Shown here: positions 50,936-60,274 of the stretch, piece by piece
Numbering within the stretch: position 1 is the first letter of the stretch
Layout of the letters: the number at the start of each line of letters is the position of its first letter
Origin: Deinococcus aquiradiocola
GTDB taxonomy: Bacteria > Deinococcota > Deinococci > Deinococcales > Deinococcaceae
Assembly: GCF_014646915.1 (NCBI RefSeq)
Contig: NZ_BMOE01000005.1
Span: 124,001-188,000 of the forward strand
DNA: 64,000 bases
Direction of reading: 5' to 3'
Program-made: the position numbers and the translations under genes
Notes under the pieces: generated by a model
What the model was told of the DNA's origin: nothing
The model's input: only the letters and a program-made list of their open reading frames with translations
Databases searched by the model: none

Positions 50936-50967
50936 CTAAACAAAAACGCCCCGCGAAAACGGGGCGT
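50936..50967 (-). terminator. Intrinsic terminator after the first pilin gene
   Basis: On the minus strand ACGCCCCG (50967-50960) pairs with CGGGGCGT (50953-50946) around TTTTCG, followed by TTTTTG. It separates the first pilin message from the ligase gene. Confidence 0.88.
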
Positions 50968-50984
50968 CTGCTGACGTAGTGAGA

Positions 50985-51389
50985 TCAGGGAAGGCTGGGG
51001 AGCTGAGCGTCAGCGCCGGAAACCACGGTGCTGCCGTTGAACTTGTAGAAGTTGCCGTTGCTGCTCTTGACGACGCCCACAGTGCCGTTGGCGCTCTGGT
51101 TGATGAGGCAGGTGGTGTCAACGCTGGAGGGCAGAGATCCACCGAGGATTTTCGCGTCGGTGCAGGCGGTCCCGCTTGCGGTGTTCACCAGGCTCGTGTC
51201 GCCGTTGGCACGGGTGCTTTCGGCGGCGGTCACGGCGTTGCGGAGGTAGCTCTGCGCGGCGGTGTTGTTGGCGGCCTTGCGGGCGTTCAGCAGGTTGGGG
51301 ATGAGCACCGCGGCGAGGATGCCGATGATGGCGATGACGATGAGGAGCTCGATGAGGGTGAAGCCCTGGGTGCGCTTGTTGTTCTTCAT
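50985..51389 (-). CDS. Type IV pilin-like protein (first, major-type pilin)
   Basis: A prepilin of 134 residues. Basic leader MKNNKRTQG, then G/FTLIELLIVIAIIGILAA with Glu5, followed by IPNLLNARKAANNTAAQSYL. The head domain has two Cys (TACTDA and TTCLIN) and the C-terminus is LPSLP. A consensus AGGAGAACAC Shine-Dalgarno and its own terminator mark it as a highly expressed single gene, probably the major pilin. It resembles the second pilin closely over the first 50 residues but diverges in the head. Confidence 0.94.
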   Translation of the reverse strand: MKNNKRTQGFTLIELLIVIAIIGILAAVLIPNLLNARKAANNTAAQSYLRNAVTAAESTRANGDTSLVNTASGTACTDAKILGGSLPSSVDTTCLINQSANGTVGVVKSSNGNFYKFNGSTVVSGADAQLPSLP

Positions 51390-51631
51390 GTGTTCTCCTG
51401 GGTGGCGTTCCGGATAGGGATTGGATGACCGGATTGCCGTTTTATGGCGTGCAGCTCGGCCTTCTGGCCTTGCCTGCTGAGATCAGGGTACATGGGGTGT
51501 TCTTACACGCTTCTTACGTTTTCTCAGAATGTGCGTGGGTTGGGTTTGGAGTGTGGCGTACGGTTTTTGGCGTGTGGGTGGCGTTTTGCCGGGTGCGTGG
51601 GGTGTCGAAAGACTTGCGTGTGGGGGTTGCG
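51390..51631. other. Intergenic region upstream of the first pilin and the SRP RNA
   Basis: No gene is seen. It holds the pilin leader with its Shine-Dalgarno and a direct repeat TTCTTAC-N4-TTCTTAC near 51501-51518 of unknown meaning. No convincing pilin promoter could be picked. Confidence 0.4.
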
Positions 51632-51660
51632 TTGCCCCCGGGCGGGGGGAGTGCTACACT
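51632..51660 (+). promoter_or_regulatory. Promoter of the SRP RNA gene
   Basis: -35 TTGCCC (51632-51637), a 17-bp spacer and -10 TACACT (51655-51660), placing the transcript start at the 5' end of the RNA. Confidence 0.75.
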
Positions 51661-51667
51661 GCGCTCC

Positions 51668-51774
<107 letters not shown>

Positions 51775-51817
51775 CATGTCGGTGCGGTGCGGGTAGGCGT
51801 GGCGTGCGGCGTGCCGC

Positions 51818-51823
51818 TATATT
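51818..51823 (+). promoter_or_regulatory. Leaderless-type -10 box (TATATT) before the hypothetical gene at 51833
   Basis: TATATT ends nine bases before the ATG at 51833. Confidence 0.5.
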
Positions 51824-51832
51824 CGGGCGCAG

Positions 51833-52216
51833 ATGGCGAGACGTTCTTCCCGTGCCGGCAAGCGACCTGATCCTGAGCCGATCCGGGCGACGAGCATGTG
51901 GCGTGTCGATCAGGTGTTCCTGGCGCGCAGCGGGATGCGGACGGAAGTGATTTCGAGTCTCGTGAACGATCATGGGGGGCTGCGGAACCTGTCGGTGGTC
52001 GCGCCGACGGAGGACCCGCGTGAGGCGGTGCGGCATGCGGCGCGTTTCGTGGCGGGGAAGGGGAACGTGTCGAGCGCGCGGAATGCGCGGGTGCGCTGGG
52101 CGCGGGAGCAGGCGGCGACGGAGCAGGACAGTCTGGTGCGGGATCTGGCGCTGGAGGACGAGTTCCTGGATGCGTTCGAGGAGACGTTGCAGGAGATCCG
52201 CGACCGACTGCGCTGA
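51833..52216 (+). CDS. Hypothetical protein
   Basis: Not recognised. It has 127 residues and is highly charged: a basic N-terminus (MARRSSRAGKRPDPEP), a middle with VDQVFLARSGMRTEVISSLV and AVRHAARFVAGKGNVSSARN, and a strongly acidic C-terminal helix (DEFLDAFEETLQEIRDRLR). There is no membrane segment or signal. Codon use is normal for the genome and a -10 box precedes it, so it is probably real. It lies between the SRP RNA and a convergent transporter gene. Confidence 0.75.
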   Translation: MARRSSRAGKRPDPEPIRATSMWRVDQVFLARSGMRTEVISSLVNDHGGLRNLSVVAPTEDPREAVRHAARFVAGKGNVSSARNARVRWAREQAATEQDSLVRDLALEDEFLDAFEETLQEIRDRLR

Positions 52217-52241
52217 CGGGTTTTCCTGGGCCTTTCCGGTG

Positions 52242-53426
52242 TCAGTCGCCTGCGAGGGCGGCGCGTGACGGGCGGGGTGCGAGGGCGGCGCTGAGGAGCG
52301 GCAGGAGGGCGCAGGCGGCGCAGAAGGCGCTGAGCGGCGCGAAGCCGTACCGGGCGATGACGGCCCCGCCGATGAGGGTGCCGGCGCCCGCGGCGAGGTA
52401 TCCGAGGGCGTCCACTTGGCCCTGCACGCCCGCGTAGGCGGTGAGGGCCTTGCTGCCGGCGACGTAGCAGAGGTTCCAGCCGAGGCCGAGCACGAACATG
52501 CTGACGGGCAGCCACGCGCCGGTCAGGAGGGCGGTGAGGGACGCGGCCGCGAGAAGTGCGGCGCCCGTCACGTACCCGAAGCGGCTGCCGAGCCGGTCGA
52601 GGAGCGGGCCGGTGAGCCAGCCGAAGCCGAACATTCCGGCGACGTGCAGCGTGATGAGGCCCGCGACGTGCGTGTGGTCCATGCCCATGTGGTGGGCGCG
52701 CAGCGGCGTGAGGCTCATCAGGGTGACCATCAGGCCCTGTGCGGTCGCGACGGCCAGGGCGGGCCAGCGGACGGCGTCGTCGGACAGGCGGGCGGGGCGC
52801 ACGGCGGGGCGGGTGGGTGTGGTGCCGGTCGTGGTTCCGCCGGTGGGGGCGAGGGGTCGCCAGAAGAGGGTGAGGGCCGCGCCGAGCAGCAGGAACGCGC
52901 CCGCGAGGAGCCAGCCGACGAGGTCGCTGCTGCTGCCGAGCCGCGCGGCGAGGACCGCGAGCGGGCCGGACAGCGCGCCGCTCGCGGCGGACCCGAGCAC
53001 GGACGCGAGCATCATGACGCCCATCACGCCCGCCTGCAGGCCCTCGGGGACGCTCTCGGCGACCGCGTAGCGCGCCTGCTGGTACCCGCCCTGCGCCGCG
53101 CCGATCAGGGCCGCGCCGAGCAGGAAGACCGGCACGTTCCCGGCCCGTCCGCCCAGGAAGCCGACGACCGCGCCGAGCGTGCCGAGCAGGTACGCGCTCA
53201 CGAGGCCTGCCCGGCGTCCCACGCGGAGCATCATCAGGCCGAACAGGCCCGCTGACGCGGCGGCCGCGAGCGTGACGAGCGTGCTGGGCAGGCCCGCGAG
53301 CGCCTCGTGACCCAGGCCCGCGATCACGAGCGACGCGAGGACGGTGCTGGCCGTGGTGGCCCCGGTGGCGAGCGCCTGCGCCAGGAACAGCAGGACGAGG
53401 CCCCTGGATGGCCGGAAGGAAGTCAT
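52242..53426 (-). CDS. Major facilitator superfamily transporter
   Basis: A 394-residue MFS protein with about twelve membrane segments. The usual loop between segments 2 and 3 appears as GLMMLRVGRRAGLVSAYLLG, and the second half has GPLLDRLGSRFGYVTGAALL in the matching position. The substrate is unknown; the general layout fits drug or metabolite efflux. The ATG at 53426 is preferred over the frame start at 53462 because a minus-strand CATAAT box ends six bases before it. It is divergent from the comB gene. Confidence 0.9.
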   Translation of the reverse strand: MTSFRPSRGLVLLFLAQALATGATTASTVLASLVIAGLGHEALAGLPSTLVTLAAAASAGLFGLMMLRVGRRAGLVSAYLLGTLGAVVGFLGGRAGNVPVFLLGAALIGAAQGGYQQARYAVAESVPEGLQAGVMGVMMLASVLGSAASGALSGPLAVLAARLGSSSDLVGWLLAGAFLLLGAALTLFWRPLAPTGGTTTGTTPTRPAVRPARLSDDAVRWPALAVATAQGLMVTLMSLTPLRAHHMGMDHTHVAGLITLHVAGMFGFGWLTGPLLDRLGSRFGYVTGAALLAAASLTALLTGAWLPVSMFVLGLGWNLCYVAGSKALTAYAGVQGQVDALGYLAAGAGTLIGGAVIARYGFAPLSAFCAACALLPLLSAALAPRPSRAALAGD

Positions 53427-53432
53427 GCGGGC

Positions 53433-53438
53433 ATTATG
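53433..53438 (-). promoter_or_regulatory. Leaderless-type -10 box (CATAAT) for the MFS transporter
   Basis: CATAAT on the minus strand ends six bases before the ATG at 53426. Confidence 0.5.
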
Positions 53439-53472
53439 GAGCGTCGCCCGCACCCGCAGCACGCGACTGCTC

Positions 53473-53478
53473 TACGCT
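53473..53478 (+). promoter_or_regulatory. Leaderless-type -10 box (TACGCT) for the ComB-family gene
   Basis: TACGCT ends seven bases before the ATG at 53486. Confidence 0.55.
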
Positions 53479-53485
53479 GGCGGGC

Positions 53486-54235
53486 ATGACGGACGCGTGG
53501 CTGCGGCAGGCGGGGGCGAGGGTGCGCTTCGGGTGGGGCGAGGCGGGCCTGCGCGCCCTCGGGCCGGGCTGCGCGGCGGTCGTGATCGTGGACGTGCTGT
53601 CCTTCAGTACCGCGGTGGACGTGGCGCTCGGGCGCGGCGCGGTCGTCCTCCCGTACCGCTGGCGGGACGAGCGCGCCGCGCGGTTCGCGCGGGAGCAGGG
53701 GGCGCTCCTCGCGAGTCACGTCCGCCGGTTCACGGACGGCCTCTCGCTGTCGCCCGCGTCGCTCGCCGCGCTGCCTGCGGGCACGCGGCTGGTGCTGCCC
53801 TCCCCGAACGGCGGGACGCTCTCCGCCGCCGCGCAGGACGTGACGGGAGCGCAGGTGTTCACGGCCTGCCTGCGCAACGCGGGGGCCGTCGCGGCGCACG
53901 TGGCGCGCCTGCCGGGGCCGCTGCTGGTGCTGGCGGCCGGTGAGCGCTGGCCGGACGGCATGCTGCGTCCCGCGCTGGAGGACGAGTGGGGTGCGGGCGC
54001 CGTGATCGCCGCGCTGCCCGGCCCGCACTCGCCGGAAGCGGAGGCGGCCGCGCACGCCTACCGGCACGTGCAGGACCGCCTGCCGGACGCGCTGGGCCGC
54101 TGCACGTCCGGCCTGGAGCTCGCGCAGCGCGGCTTCGCGGCCGACCTCGCACTCGCCGCCCGGCCGGGCGTGAGTCGCGCCGTGCCGCGCCTGGACGGCC
54201 CCGCGTACCGCGACGCGTCCACGCCCGGCCCCTGA
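53486..54235 (+). CDS. 2-phosphosulfolactate phosphatase family protein (ComB)
   Basis: A member of the ComB phosphatase family, which in methanogens hydrolyses 2-phosphosulfolactate in coenzyme M synthesis; in other bacteria the true substrate is often unknown. It has 249 residues. Family segments are AVVIVDVLSFSTAVDVALGR, LVLPSPNGGTLSAAA, VFTACLRNAGAVAAHV and VLAAGERWPDG, which carry the conserved Asp, Ser and Glu of the active site. The ATG at 53486 follows a -10 box; the frame extends upstream to 53408 only by composition. Coenzyme M genes are not seen here. Confidence 0.88.
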   Translation: MTDAWLRQAGARVRFGWGEAGLRALGPGCAAVVIVDVLSFSTAVDVALGRGAVVLPYRWRDERAARFAREQGALLASHVRRFTDGLSLSPASLAALPAGTRLVLPSPNGGTLSAAAQDVTGAQVFTACLRNAGAVAAHVARLPGPLLVLAAGERWPDGMLRPALEDEWGAGAVIAALPGPHSPEAEAAAHAYRHVQDRLPDALGRCTSGLELAQRGFAADLALAARPGVSRAVPRLDGPAYRDASTPGP

Positions 54236-54274
54236 CCCCGACCCGCGGTGGAGCGTGGCGGGGGCGGTCGGCGC

Positions 54275-54280
54275 TAGAAT
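54275..54280 (+). promoter_or_regulatory. Leaderless-type -10 box (TAGAAT) for trpS
   Basis: TAGAAT ends seven bases before the ATG at 54288. Confidence 0.6.
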
Positions 54281-54287
54281 CCCCGGC

Positions 54288-55304
<1,017 letters not shown>

Positions 55305-55308
55305 GGCC

Positions 55309-56151
55309 GTGACGGCCGTGCCGGAAGCGGCCGCCCCCCCGGCACCGGCCGTGCCCGCCCACGCCGGAGGCCCACTGCCGGACGGGTGGGCCTTCACGGT
55401 TCGCCTGGACGGGTACGCGGGCGACCTCGCGGGCCTCGCGTCACGCCTGCGCGCCGGGACGCTCCCACCTGCCGCGGTGCCGCTCCTGCAGCTCACGCGC
55501 GACCTGCTCGCGTGGGTGGAGCGGTTCACGGCAGACGCGCCCGGCACCTCGGCGGACGTGCACGTCGAACTGCTGCCCGCCCTGGCGGGCGTGATCGCCC
55601 TCAAGGCCCGGCTGCTGCTCCCGCAGCCGGAAGCGCCGGACGACCCGGACCCCGGCGACGACTGGACGCACGACGATCCCGTGCTGGAAGGCGTGCAGGC
55701 CCTCCAGCACCTCGACGAGCTGGTGCAGCTGCTCGCCGGGCGGCGACAGGCGCGGCAGGGCCTCATTCCCGCCGCGCGCCTCGACCTGAACCTCCCGCGC
55801 CGCGCCGCACGCGCGAGCGGACCTCAGGGCCTCGCGCGACTCGTGAAAGCCGCCAGGAACGCCGTGCGCGACGTGCAGGTCCCGCTGCTGTCCGTGGAGC
55901 GCCTGACGCTGCAGGACGCGCTCGGCGCGCTGCGCGCCTTCGTGGGTCGCCTGCGCGTCTTCCGGTTCGGCGCGGTGCCCGCCCAGGACTGGGCGGAACG
56001 CAGCACGTACTTCGCGGCGCTGCTGGAAGGCGTCAAGGCCGGGGACTTCGTGGTGGAGCAGCTGGAAACGTACGGAGACATCGTGGTCGCGCGGACCGAC
56101 GTGGCCGCCGCGCACCTCGCCGCGCACCCGCCCGGCCTCCCGGACGCCTGA
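55309..56151 (+). CDS. scpA: Segregation and condensation protein A (ScpA)
   Basis: The kleisin that joins SMC heads for chromosome condensation. It has 280 residues. An Ala/Pro-rich N-terminus is followed by the family start FTVRLDGYAGDLAGLASRLR, a variant of the usual F-x-GPLDLLL, then LPLLQLT-like VPLLQLTRDLLAWVERF and LPALAGVIALKARLLLPQPE. The winged-helix C-terminus is near RSTYFAALLEGVKAGDFVVE. The start is GTG, right after trpS. No ScpB gene is in the window. Confidence 0.85.
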   Translation: MTAVPEAAAPPAPAVPAHAGGPLPDGWAFTVRLDGYAGDLAGLASRLRAGTLPPAAVPLLQLTRDLLAWVERFTADAPGTSADVHVELLPALAGVIALKARLLLPQPEAPDDPDPGDDWTHDDPVLEGVQALQHLDELVQLLAGRRQARQGLIPAARLDLNLPRRAARASGPQGLARLVKAARNAVRDVQVPLLSVERLTLQDALGALRAFVGRLRVFRFGAVPAQDWAERSTYFAALLEGVKAGDFVVEQLETYGDIVVARTDVAAAHLAAHPPGLPDA

Positions 56152-56210
56152 CCGGGAAGGTCAGCAGGGGCCATCTGTCCGGGGATCATCCGGCTGGGGA
56201 TCATCCGGTT

Positions 56211-56250
56211 CTGAGCTGAACTTTTGGAGTTCGGCCGAGCGATCAACAAC
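56211..56250 (-). repeat. Dispersed modular repeat, fragment F
   Basis: On the minus strand it reads TTGTTGATCGCTCGGCCGAA, then CTCCAAAAGTTCAGCTCAG, matching the 3' end of copies A-C. It ends four bases before the stop of the CBS-ACT gene. Confidence 0.6.
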
Positions 56251-56253
56251 CTA

Positions 56254-56880
56254 TCAGCTGTCCAGCACCTCGATGCCCGCGTCGCGCACCCGCTGCGCCG
56301 CGCCCTGCTGACCCTCACCCACCACGCGGATCACGAACCGGCGGCGACCGTCCTCACCGCCCGCCGTGGCGACACTGATGATGTTGCTCGGCAGGAGCGC
56401 CTGCACGGCCCGCGCGAGACTGCCCGGCACGTCCGGCATCTCCAGCGTGAGCCGCACACCGCCCTCCCGCAGGCCCAGGATCTCCGTGAAGGCGCGCAGC
56501 ACGTCACTGACGGTCACCATGCCCGTCAGGCGCCCCGCGTCGTTCAGGACCGGCAGGCCGCCCACCCGGTGCTCCTGCATCCGCAGGGCCGCGTCCTCCA
56601 TGTCCTCGTTCTCGCTGGCCGTCACGACGGGACGCGCCATCATCTCCGCCACTGTCAGTTTCGACAGCAGGTAATTCAGTTCCCACACGCTGAGGGTGGT
56701 GGCCTTGCTGGGCATGGCGTCCTTCAGGTCCTTGCTGGTCGTGATGCCGATCAGGCGCCCGCCCTCCACCACCGGCAGGCGACGGAACCCGTGATCGTTC
56801 AGGAGCTTCAGCGCGTCCAGCACCGGCGTGTCCGGCGACACCGAGATCGGGTCGCGCGTCATCCACTCTCCGACCCTCAC
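56254..56880 (-). CDS. CBS-pair and ACT-domain regulatory protein (AcuB-like)
   Basis: A protein of 208 residues with two CBS motifs ([20 protein letters not shown] to about residue 55; [20 protein letters not shown] to about 130) and a C-terminal ACT domain ([20 protein letters not shown] onward). The layout matches AcuB/YhcV-like nucleotide-sensing proteins, which bind adenosine nucleotides. The target is unknown. The GTG at 56880 has no Shine-Dalgarno and overlaps the TGA of a 25-codon leaderless leader ORF (GTGA). An ATG at 56916 in the same frame would lie inside that leader. Confidence 0.85.
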   Translation of the reverse strand: MRVGEWMTRDPISVSPDTPVLDALKLLNDHGFRRLPVVEGGRLIGITTSKDLKDAMPSKATTLSVWELNYLLSKLTVAEMMARPVVTASENEDMEDAALRMQEHRVGGLPVLNDAGRLTGMVTVSDVLRAFTEILGLREGGVRLTLEMPDVPGSLARAVQALLPSNIISVATAGGEDGRRRFVIRVVGEGQQGAAQRVRDAGIEVLDS

Positions 56881-56954
56881 GCCGCGCCCCGCATGCCCGC
56901 AGGGCACCCGCCGCATCCCGGCCCCGTCACTCCCGGCTCACTCGCTCTGGACAT
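56877..56954 (-). CDS. Leaderless 25-codon leader ORF coupled to the CBS-ACT gene
   Basis: ATG at 56954 begins six bases after a TACACT box and encodes 25 residues ([20 protein letters not shown] and on), with a CGGC pair. Its TGA (56879-56877) overlaps the CBS-ACT GTG (56880-56878). As this is the only promoter-linked start in the region, the downstream gene is probably translated by coupling. The peptide may instead be the N-terminal part of an ancestral longer protein separated by a frameshift. Confidence 0.55.
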   Translation of the reverse strand: MSRASEPGVTGPGCGGCPAGMRGAA

Positions 56955-56960
56955 GCCGTC

Positions 56961-56966
56961 AGTGTA
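56961..56966 (-). promoter_or_regulatory. -10 box (TACACT) for the leader ORF and CBS-ACT gene
   Basis: TACACT on the minus strand ends six bases before the ATG at 56954. Confidence 0.6.
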
Positions 56967-57023
56967 CCGGAACGCTGACGGACCGCTGACGCGGCCTTTC
57001 ACGAAGCTCAACATGACGCGTGC

Positions 57024-57029
57024 TAGCGT
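57024..57029 (+). promoter_or_regulatory. Leaderless-type -10 box (TAGCGT) for the first OmpH/Skp gene
   Basis: TAGCGT ends seven bases before the ATG at 57037. Confidence 0.55.
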
Positions 57030-57036
57030 GCCTCTC

Positions 57037-57522
57037 ATGAACGTCAAGATGCTCGCTCCCGTTGCCATCGTCGCGGCCCTGGGTTTCGGTACCCTCGCCC
57101 CCCACGCCCAGACCCCCGCGCAGAAGATCGGCTTCGTGGACGTCTCCAAAGTCCTGCAGGCTCACCCCAAGAACGCCGACGTGATCGCCCTCAAGAACAA
57201 GGCCAACACTGAACTCGGCGCACTCGACAAGCAGATCAAGGACATCCAGGCCAAGGGCGCGAACGCCACCGCCGCCGAGAAGGACCAGGCGACGCAGCTC
57301 GTCACGACCATCAACGCCAAGGCGAAGGACTACAACGACCAGCTCGCCAAGGTCGTCGCGCCCATCGAGACGGCCGTGGACGCCGCCGTGTCCAGCACCG
57401 CCAAGGCACAGGGCTTCGCCGTCGTGATGGACAAGGCCCAGGCGGCCAGCAACGGCCTCGTCATCTACGCCGACAACAGCACCGACCTGACCGACTCGGT
57501 CCTCAAGAACCTCAAGCCCTGA
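57037..57522 (+). CDS. OmpH/Skp-family periplasmic chaperone-like protein (first copy)
   Basis: A 161-residue exported protein. The signal peptide [20 protein letters not shown] runs to about APHAQ. The mature protein starts [20 protein letters not shown], the OmpH/Skp hallmark, followed by a Lys/Ala/Gln-rich helical hairpin and the C-terminal [20 protein letters not shown]. Skp proteins hold unfolded outer-membrane proteins in the periplasm, which fits a diderm envelope. It is followed 86 bases later by a second, diverged copy. Confidence 0.88.
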   Translation: MNVKMLAPVAIVAALGFGTLAPHAQTPAQKIGFVDVSKVLQAHPKNADVIALKNKANTELGALDKQIKDIQAKGANATAAEKDQATQLVTTINAKAKDYNDQLAKVVAPIETAVDAAVSSTAKAQGFAVVMDKAQAASNGLVIYADNSTDLTDSVLKNLKP

Positions 57523-57608
57523 ACGGCCTGCAGGCCCGGCACGGTGGCGGCCCCGACTCCAGGGGCCGCCACCGCCTTGAAGGCCAGCGCCGCATGAAAG
57601 GAGTGCAG

Positions 57609-58103
57609 ATGCTCAACCCCTCCACCCGCCGAATCGCGCTGCTCGCGCCGCTGGCCCTGCTCACCCTGCAGCCGCACGCGCAGCAGTCCAAGACCAAGGT
57701 CGGCATCGTGAACGTGCAGACCGTCGTGTCCGCCATCCCCAGCGGCAGCGGCTTCGTGACGCTCAGCCGCAAGGCCGACGCGGACCTGCAGGCGCAGGCC
57801 AGGAACGTTCAGGCGCTCCAGGCCAAAGCCAGCGCGCGCGGCGCGACCACCGCCAGCAAGAACGCGTACACGGCCGCCGTCAAGAAGTACCAGACGGCCA
57901 CGCAGACGTACCAGAAGCAGCTCGCCGCCGCCTTCGCACCGCTCGCCACGCGCGTCAACACCGCCGTCGCGTCCGTCGCCAGGGCGAACGGCTACAGCGT
58001 GGTCCTCGACCAGCGTGCCGCGCACGGCCTCGTCATCTACGCCGACCCCAGGAGCACAGACCTGACCGCCGCCGTCACCGCCAGGGTCAAGGCCGGGAAG
58101 TAA
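57609..58103 (+). CDS. OmpH/Skp-family protein (second copy)
   Basis: A 164-residue exported protein. The signal peptide LNPSTRRIALLAPLALLTLQ ends near PHAQQ. The mature start KVGIVNVQTVVSAIPSGSGF matches the Skp pattern, and the C-terminal GYSVVLDQRAAHGLVIYADP aligns with the same region of the first copy. The ATG at 57609 is chosen over 57594 because AAAGGAG at 57597-57603 is correctly spaced for it. It probably arose by tandem duplication and shares a message with the first copy, closed by a strong terminator. Confidence 0.87.
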   Translation: MLNPSTRRIALLAPLALLTLQPHAQQSKTKVGIVNVQTVVSAIPSGSGFVTLSRKADADLQAQARNVQALQAKASARGATTASKNAYTAAVKKYQTATQTYQKQLAAAFAPLATRVNTAVASVARANGYSVVLDQRAAHGLVIYADPRSTDLTAAVTARVKAGK

Positions 58104-58124
58104 CCCTACCGGGAAGCGCAGAGG

Positions 58125-58153
58125 GGGGCCAGCCGTTCGTCGGCTGGCCCCTT
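58125..58153 (+). terminator. Terminator after the OmpH/Skp pair
   Basis: Eleven-base perfect stem GGGGCCAGCCG/CGGCTGGCCCC around TTCGT, followed by TT. It may serve both strands, as the ActP gene converges. Confidence 0.82.
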
Positions 58154-58174
58154 CCTGCTGCCGTGGCTGTCTGG

Positions 58175-59746
58175 TCAGTCGTGGGCGACGCTGCCGTCCA
58201 CGCCGTGACCGGTGTACGCGCGGAACTGCATCGCTTCGAACGCCGCTTCCTCGTCCGGGCGGCGGTTGCGTGCGCCGACCATGCTGCCCAGGAACGCGAA
58301 CAGGAATCCGGCGGGAATGCTGACGATGCCGGGATTCTCGAGCGGGAACAGGGCGTTCGCCTGCACGAGGTGCCGCGCGGCGGGCTTCACGTCCGGTGCG
58401 TCGACCTTCATGATGTTGGGGCTCACGGCGATCAGCAGCAGGCACGTGAGGATGCCGCCCACGATGCCCCAGATGGCGCCCGTGGCGTTGAAGCGCCGCC
58501 AGAACAGCGTGAGCAGGATGACCGGCAGGTTCGCGCTCGCCGCGACCGCGAAGGCCAGCGCGACCAGGAACGCGACGTTGAAGCTCTGCGCGAGGTACCC
58601 GAGGAAGCACGCGACGACGCCGATGGTGACGGTGGCGATGCGCGCCACGCGGACCTGCTCGTCGCTGCTGGCCTCCCCGCGGCGCATCACGCCGTTGTAG
58701 ATGTCATGCGCGAAACTGGTGCTGGCCGTGATCGTGAGGCCTGCCACGACTGCCAGGATGGTCGCGAAGGCGACGGCGCTGATGAATGCCAGGAACAGCT
58801 GTCCGCCCAGGAACTCCGCGAGGAGCGGCGCGGCCATGTTGCCGGCCTTGTTGGCCGCCTCGATGGCGGTCTTGCCGACGAGGACGTTCGCGGCGTTGCC
58901 GAGCAGACTCGTCATGACGTAGAACGCCCCGATGATGCCCATGGCCCACACGACGCTCTTGCGGGCGTCCTGGGCGGTCGGCACGGTGTAGAAGCGCACG
59001 AGGATGTGCGGGAGGCCCGCCGTGCCGAGCACGAGCGCCATTCCCAGGCTGATCAGGTCGATGGGGTTCTTGTACTTCACGCCCGCCCCGAGGAATTCCG
59101 CGCCGTTCCTCGCCTCGACCTGTCCGAGCAGGTCCGAGAAGCTCCACCCGAAGCGGTTCAGGATCAGGACGCTCATGATGACGGTGCCGATCATCAGCAG
59201 GACGGCCTTCACGATCTGCACCCAGGTGGTGGCGAGCATCCCGCCGAACACCACGTACGTGATCATGAGGACGCCCACCAGCGGGATGCTCAGTTCGGGC
59301 TTCAGGACGCCGCCGGACAGCAGCGTGATGAGGCTGCCCGCGCCGACCACCTGCGCGATCATGTAGAAGGCGCTGATGACGAGGGTGGACACGGCGGCGT
59401 ACGTGCGGACGCGCGGGTCCCTGAGACGGTACACGAGCATGTCGGCGAGCGTGTACTTGCCGAGGTTCCGGAGCGGTTCGGCCACCACGAACAGCACCGT
59501 CAGGTACGCGACGAACCACCCGACGCTGTACATGAAGCCGTCGTAGCCGTTCAGGGCGATGAGGCCCGTGATGCCGAGGAAGGACGCGGCGCTCATGTAG
59601 TCCCCGGCGATGGCGACGCCGTTCTGCCATGCGGTGATGCGGCCGCCCGCGACGTAGAAGTCGCTGGCGCTGCGGGTGCTGCTGCTCGCCCAGTACGTGA
59701 TGCCGAGCGTGATGAGCACGATGACGGCTGCGATGAGCAGCGTCAC
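58175..59746 (-). CDS. Sodium:solute symporter, acetate permease ActP-like
   Basis: A secondary transporter of the SSF family, 523 residues with about thirteen membrane segments. It starts [20 protein letters not shown] and continues [20 protein letters not shown] and [20 protein letters not shown], which closely match ActP of E. coli. It probably takes up acetate or a similar short-chain carboxylate with sodium or protons. The GTG start overlaps the stop of the DUF485 gene (GTGA), the usual yjcH-actP pairing. No acetyl-CoA synthetase gene is in the window. Confidence 0.92.
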   Translation of the reverse strand: MTLLIAAVIVLITLGITYWASSSTRSASDFYVAGGRITAWQNGVAIAGDYMSAASFLGITGLIALNGYDGFMYSVGWFVAYLTVLFVVAEPLRNLGKYTLADMLVYRLRDPRVRTYAAVSTLVISAFYMIAQVVGAGSLITLLSGGVLKPELSIPLVGVLMITYVVFGGMLATTWVQIVKAVLLMIGTVIMSVLILNRFGWSFSDLLGQVEARNGAEFLGAGVKYKNPIDLISLGMALVLGTAGLPHILVRFYTVPTAQDARKSVVWAMGIIGAFYVMTSLLGNAANVLVGKTAIEAANKAGNMAAPLLAEFLGGQLFLAFISAVAFATILAVVAGLTITASTSFAHDIYNGVMRRGEASSDEQVRVARIATVTIGVVACFLGYLAQSFNVAFLVALAFAVAASANLPVILLTLFWRRFNATGAIWGIVGGILTCLLLIAVSPNIMKVDAPDVKPAARHLVQANALFPLENPGIVSIPAGFLFAFLGSMVGARNRRPDEEAAFEAMQFRAYTGHGVDGSVAHD

Positions 59747-60048
59747 GCGCGCGCCCCGGCGTTGGCGCTAGCCTGCGCGGCGAGACGGTCGAAGCCGCGG
59801 ACACGCACCATGTACACGGCGGCCATCACCCAGCCCATGACGAACTCCATGAAGGCCATCACGTACCCGAACGTCACGTTCCCGAACACCTTGCTGGCCA
59901 TGAGGGGCTTGTTGTACCCGGCCAGGACGGGCAGCAGGAAGTACAGCACCAGGAAGAGGACGGTCATGCTGACCGTGAAGCGGTTGCGTTCCGCGACCAG
60001 ACGCCGGAACGCGTCGTCCTGCCGACCGTAGGGTTGAGCCTGCTGCAT
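59743..60048 (-). CDS. DUF485 (YjcH-like) small membrane protein
   Basis: A 101-residue protein with two membrane segments ([20 protein letters not shown] and [20 protein letters not shown]) and the DUF485 features [29 protein letters not shown]. These proteins regularly accompany ActP and are probably needed for its assembly or regulation. Its stop overlaps the ActP start. The upstream region 60049-60274 shows nothing clear beyond an AGGAGGTCCC Shine-Dalgarno on this strand. Confidence 0.9.
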   Translation of the reverse strand: MQQAQPYGRQDDAFRRLVAERNRFTVSMTVLFLVLYFLLPVLAGYNKPLMASKVFGNVTFGYVMAFMEFVMGWVMAAVYMVRVRGFDRLAAQASANAGARA

Positions 60049-60274
60049 GGGACCTCCTGAACGTCGCCCGGAGGCAGTCGGGGGACCCCGGTGGTCCGTG
60101 CCGCTGCGCGTTCTGGTTGTGGGTTCAGAATCAGTGTAGGATCACGCCTGCCCCTGAGCAAGCGTTCATCTGGACGCAGTTCAGGATTCCTGTCACACGC
60201 TTCGGAACACACCGGCCAGCCTTTCGAATGCAAGGCGGCCCGGGCGGGCACGTACCCCGTGCCATGCTGAAGGC

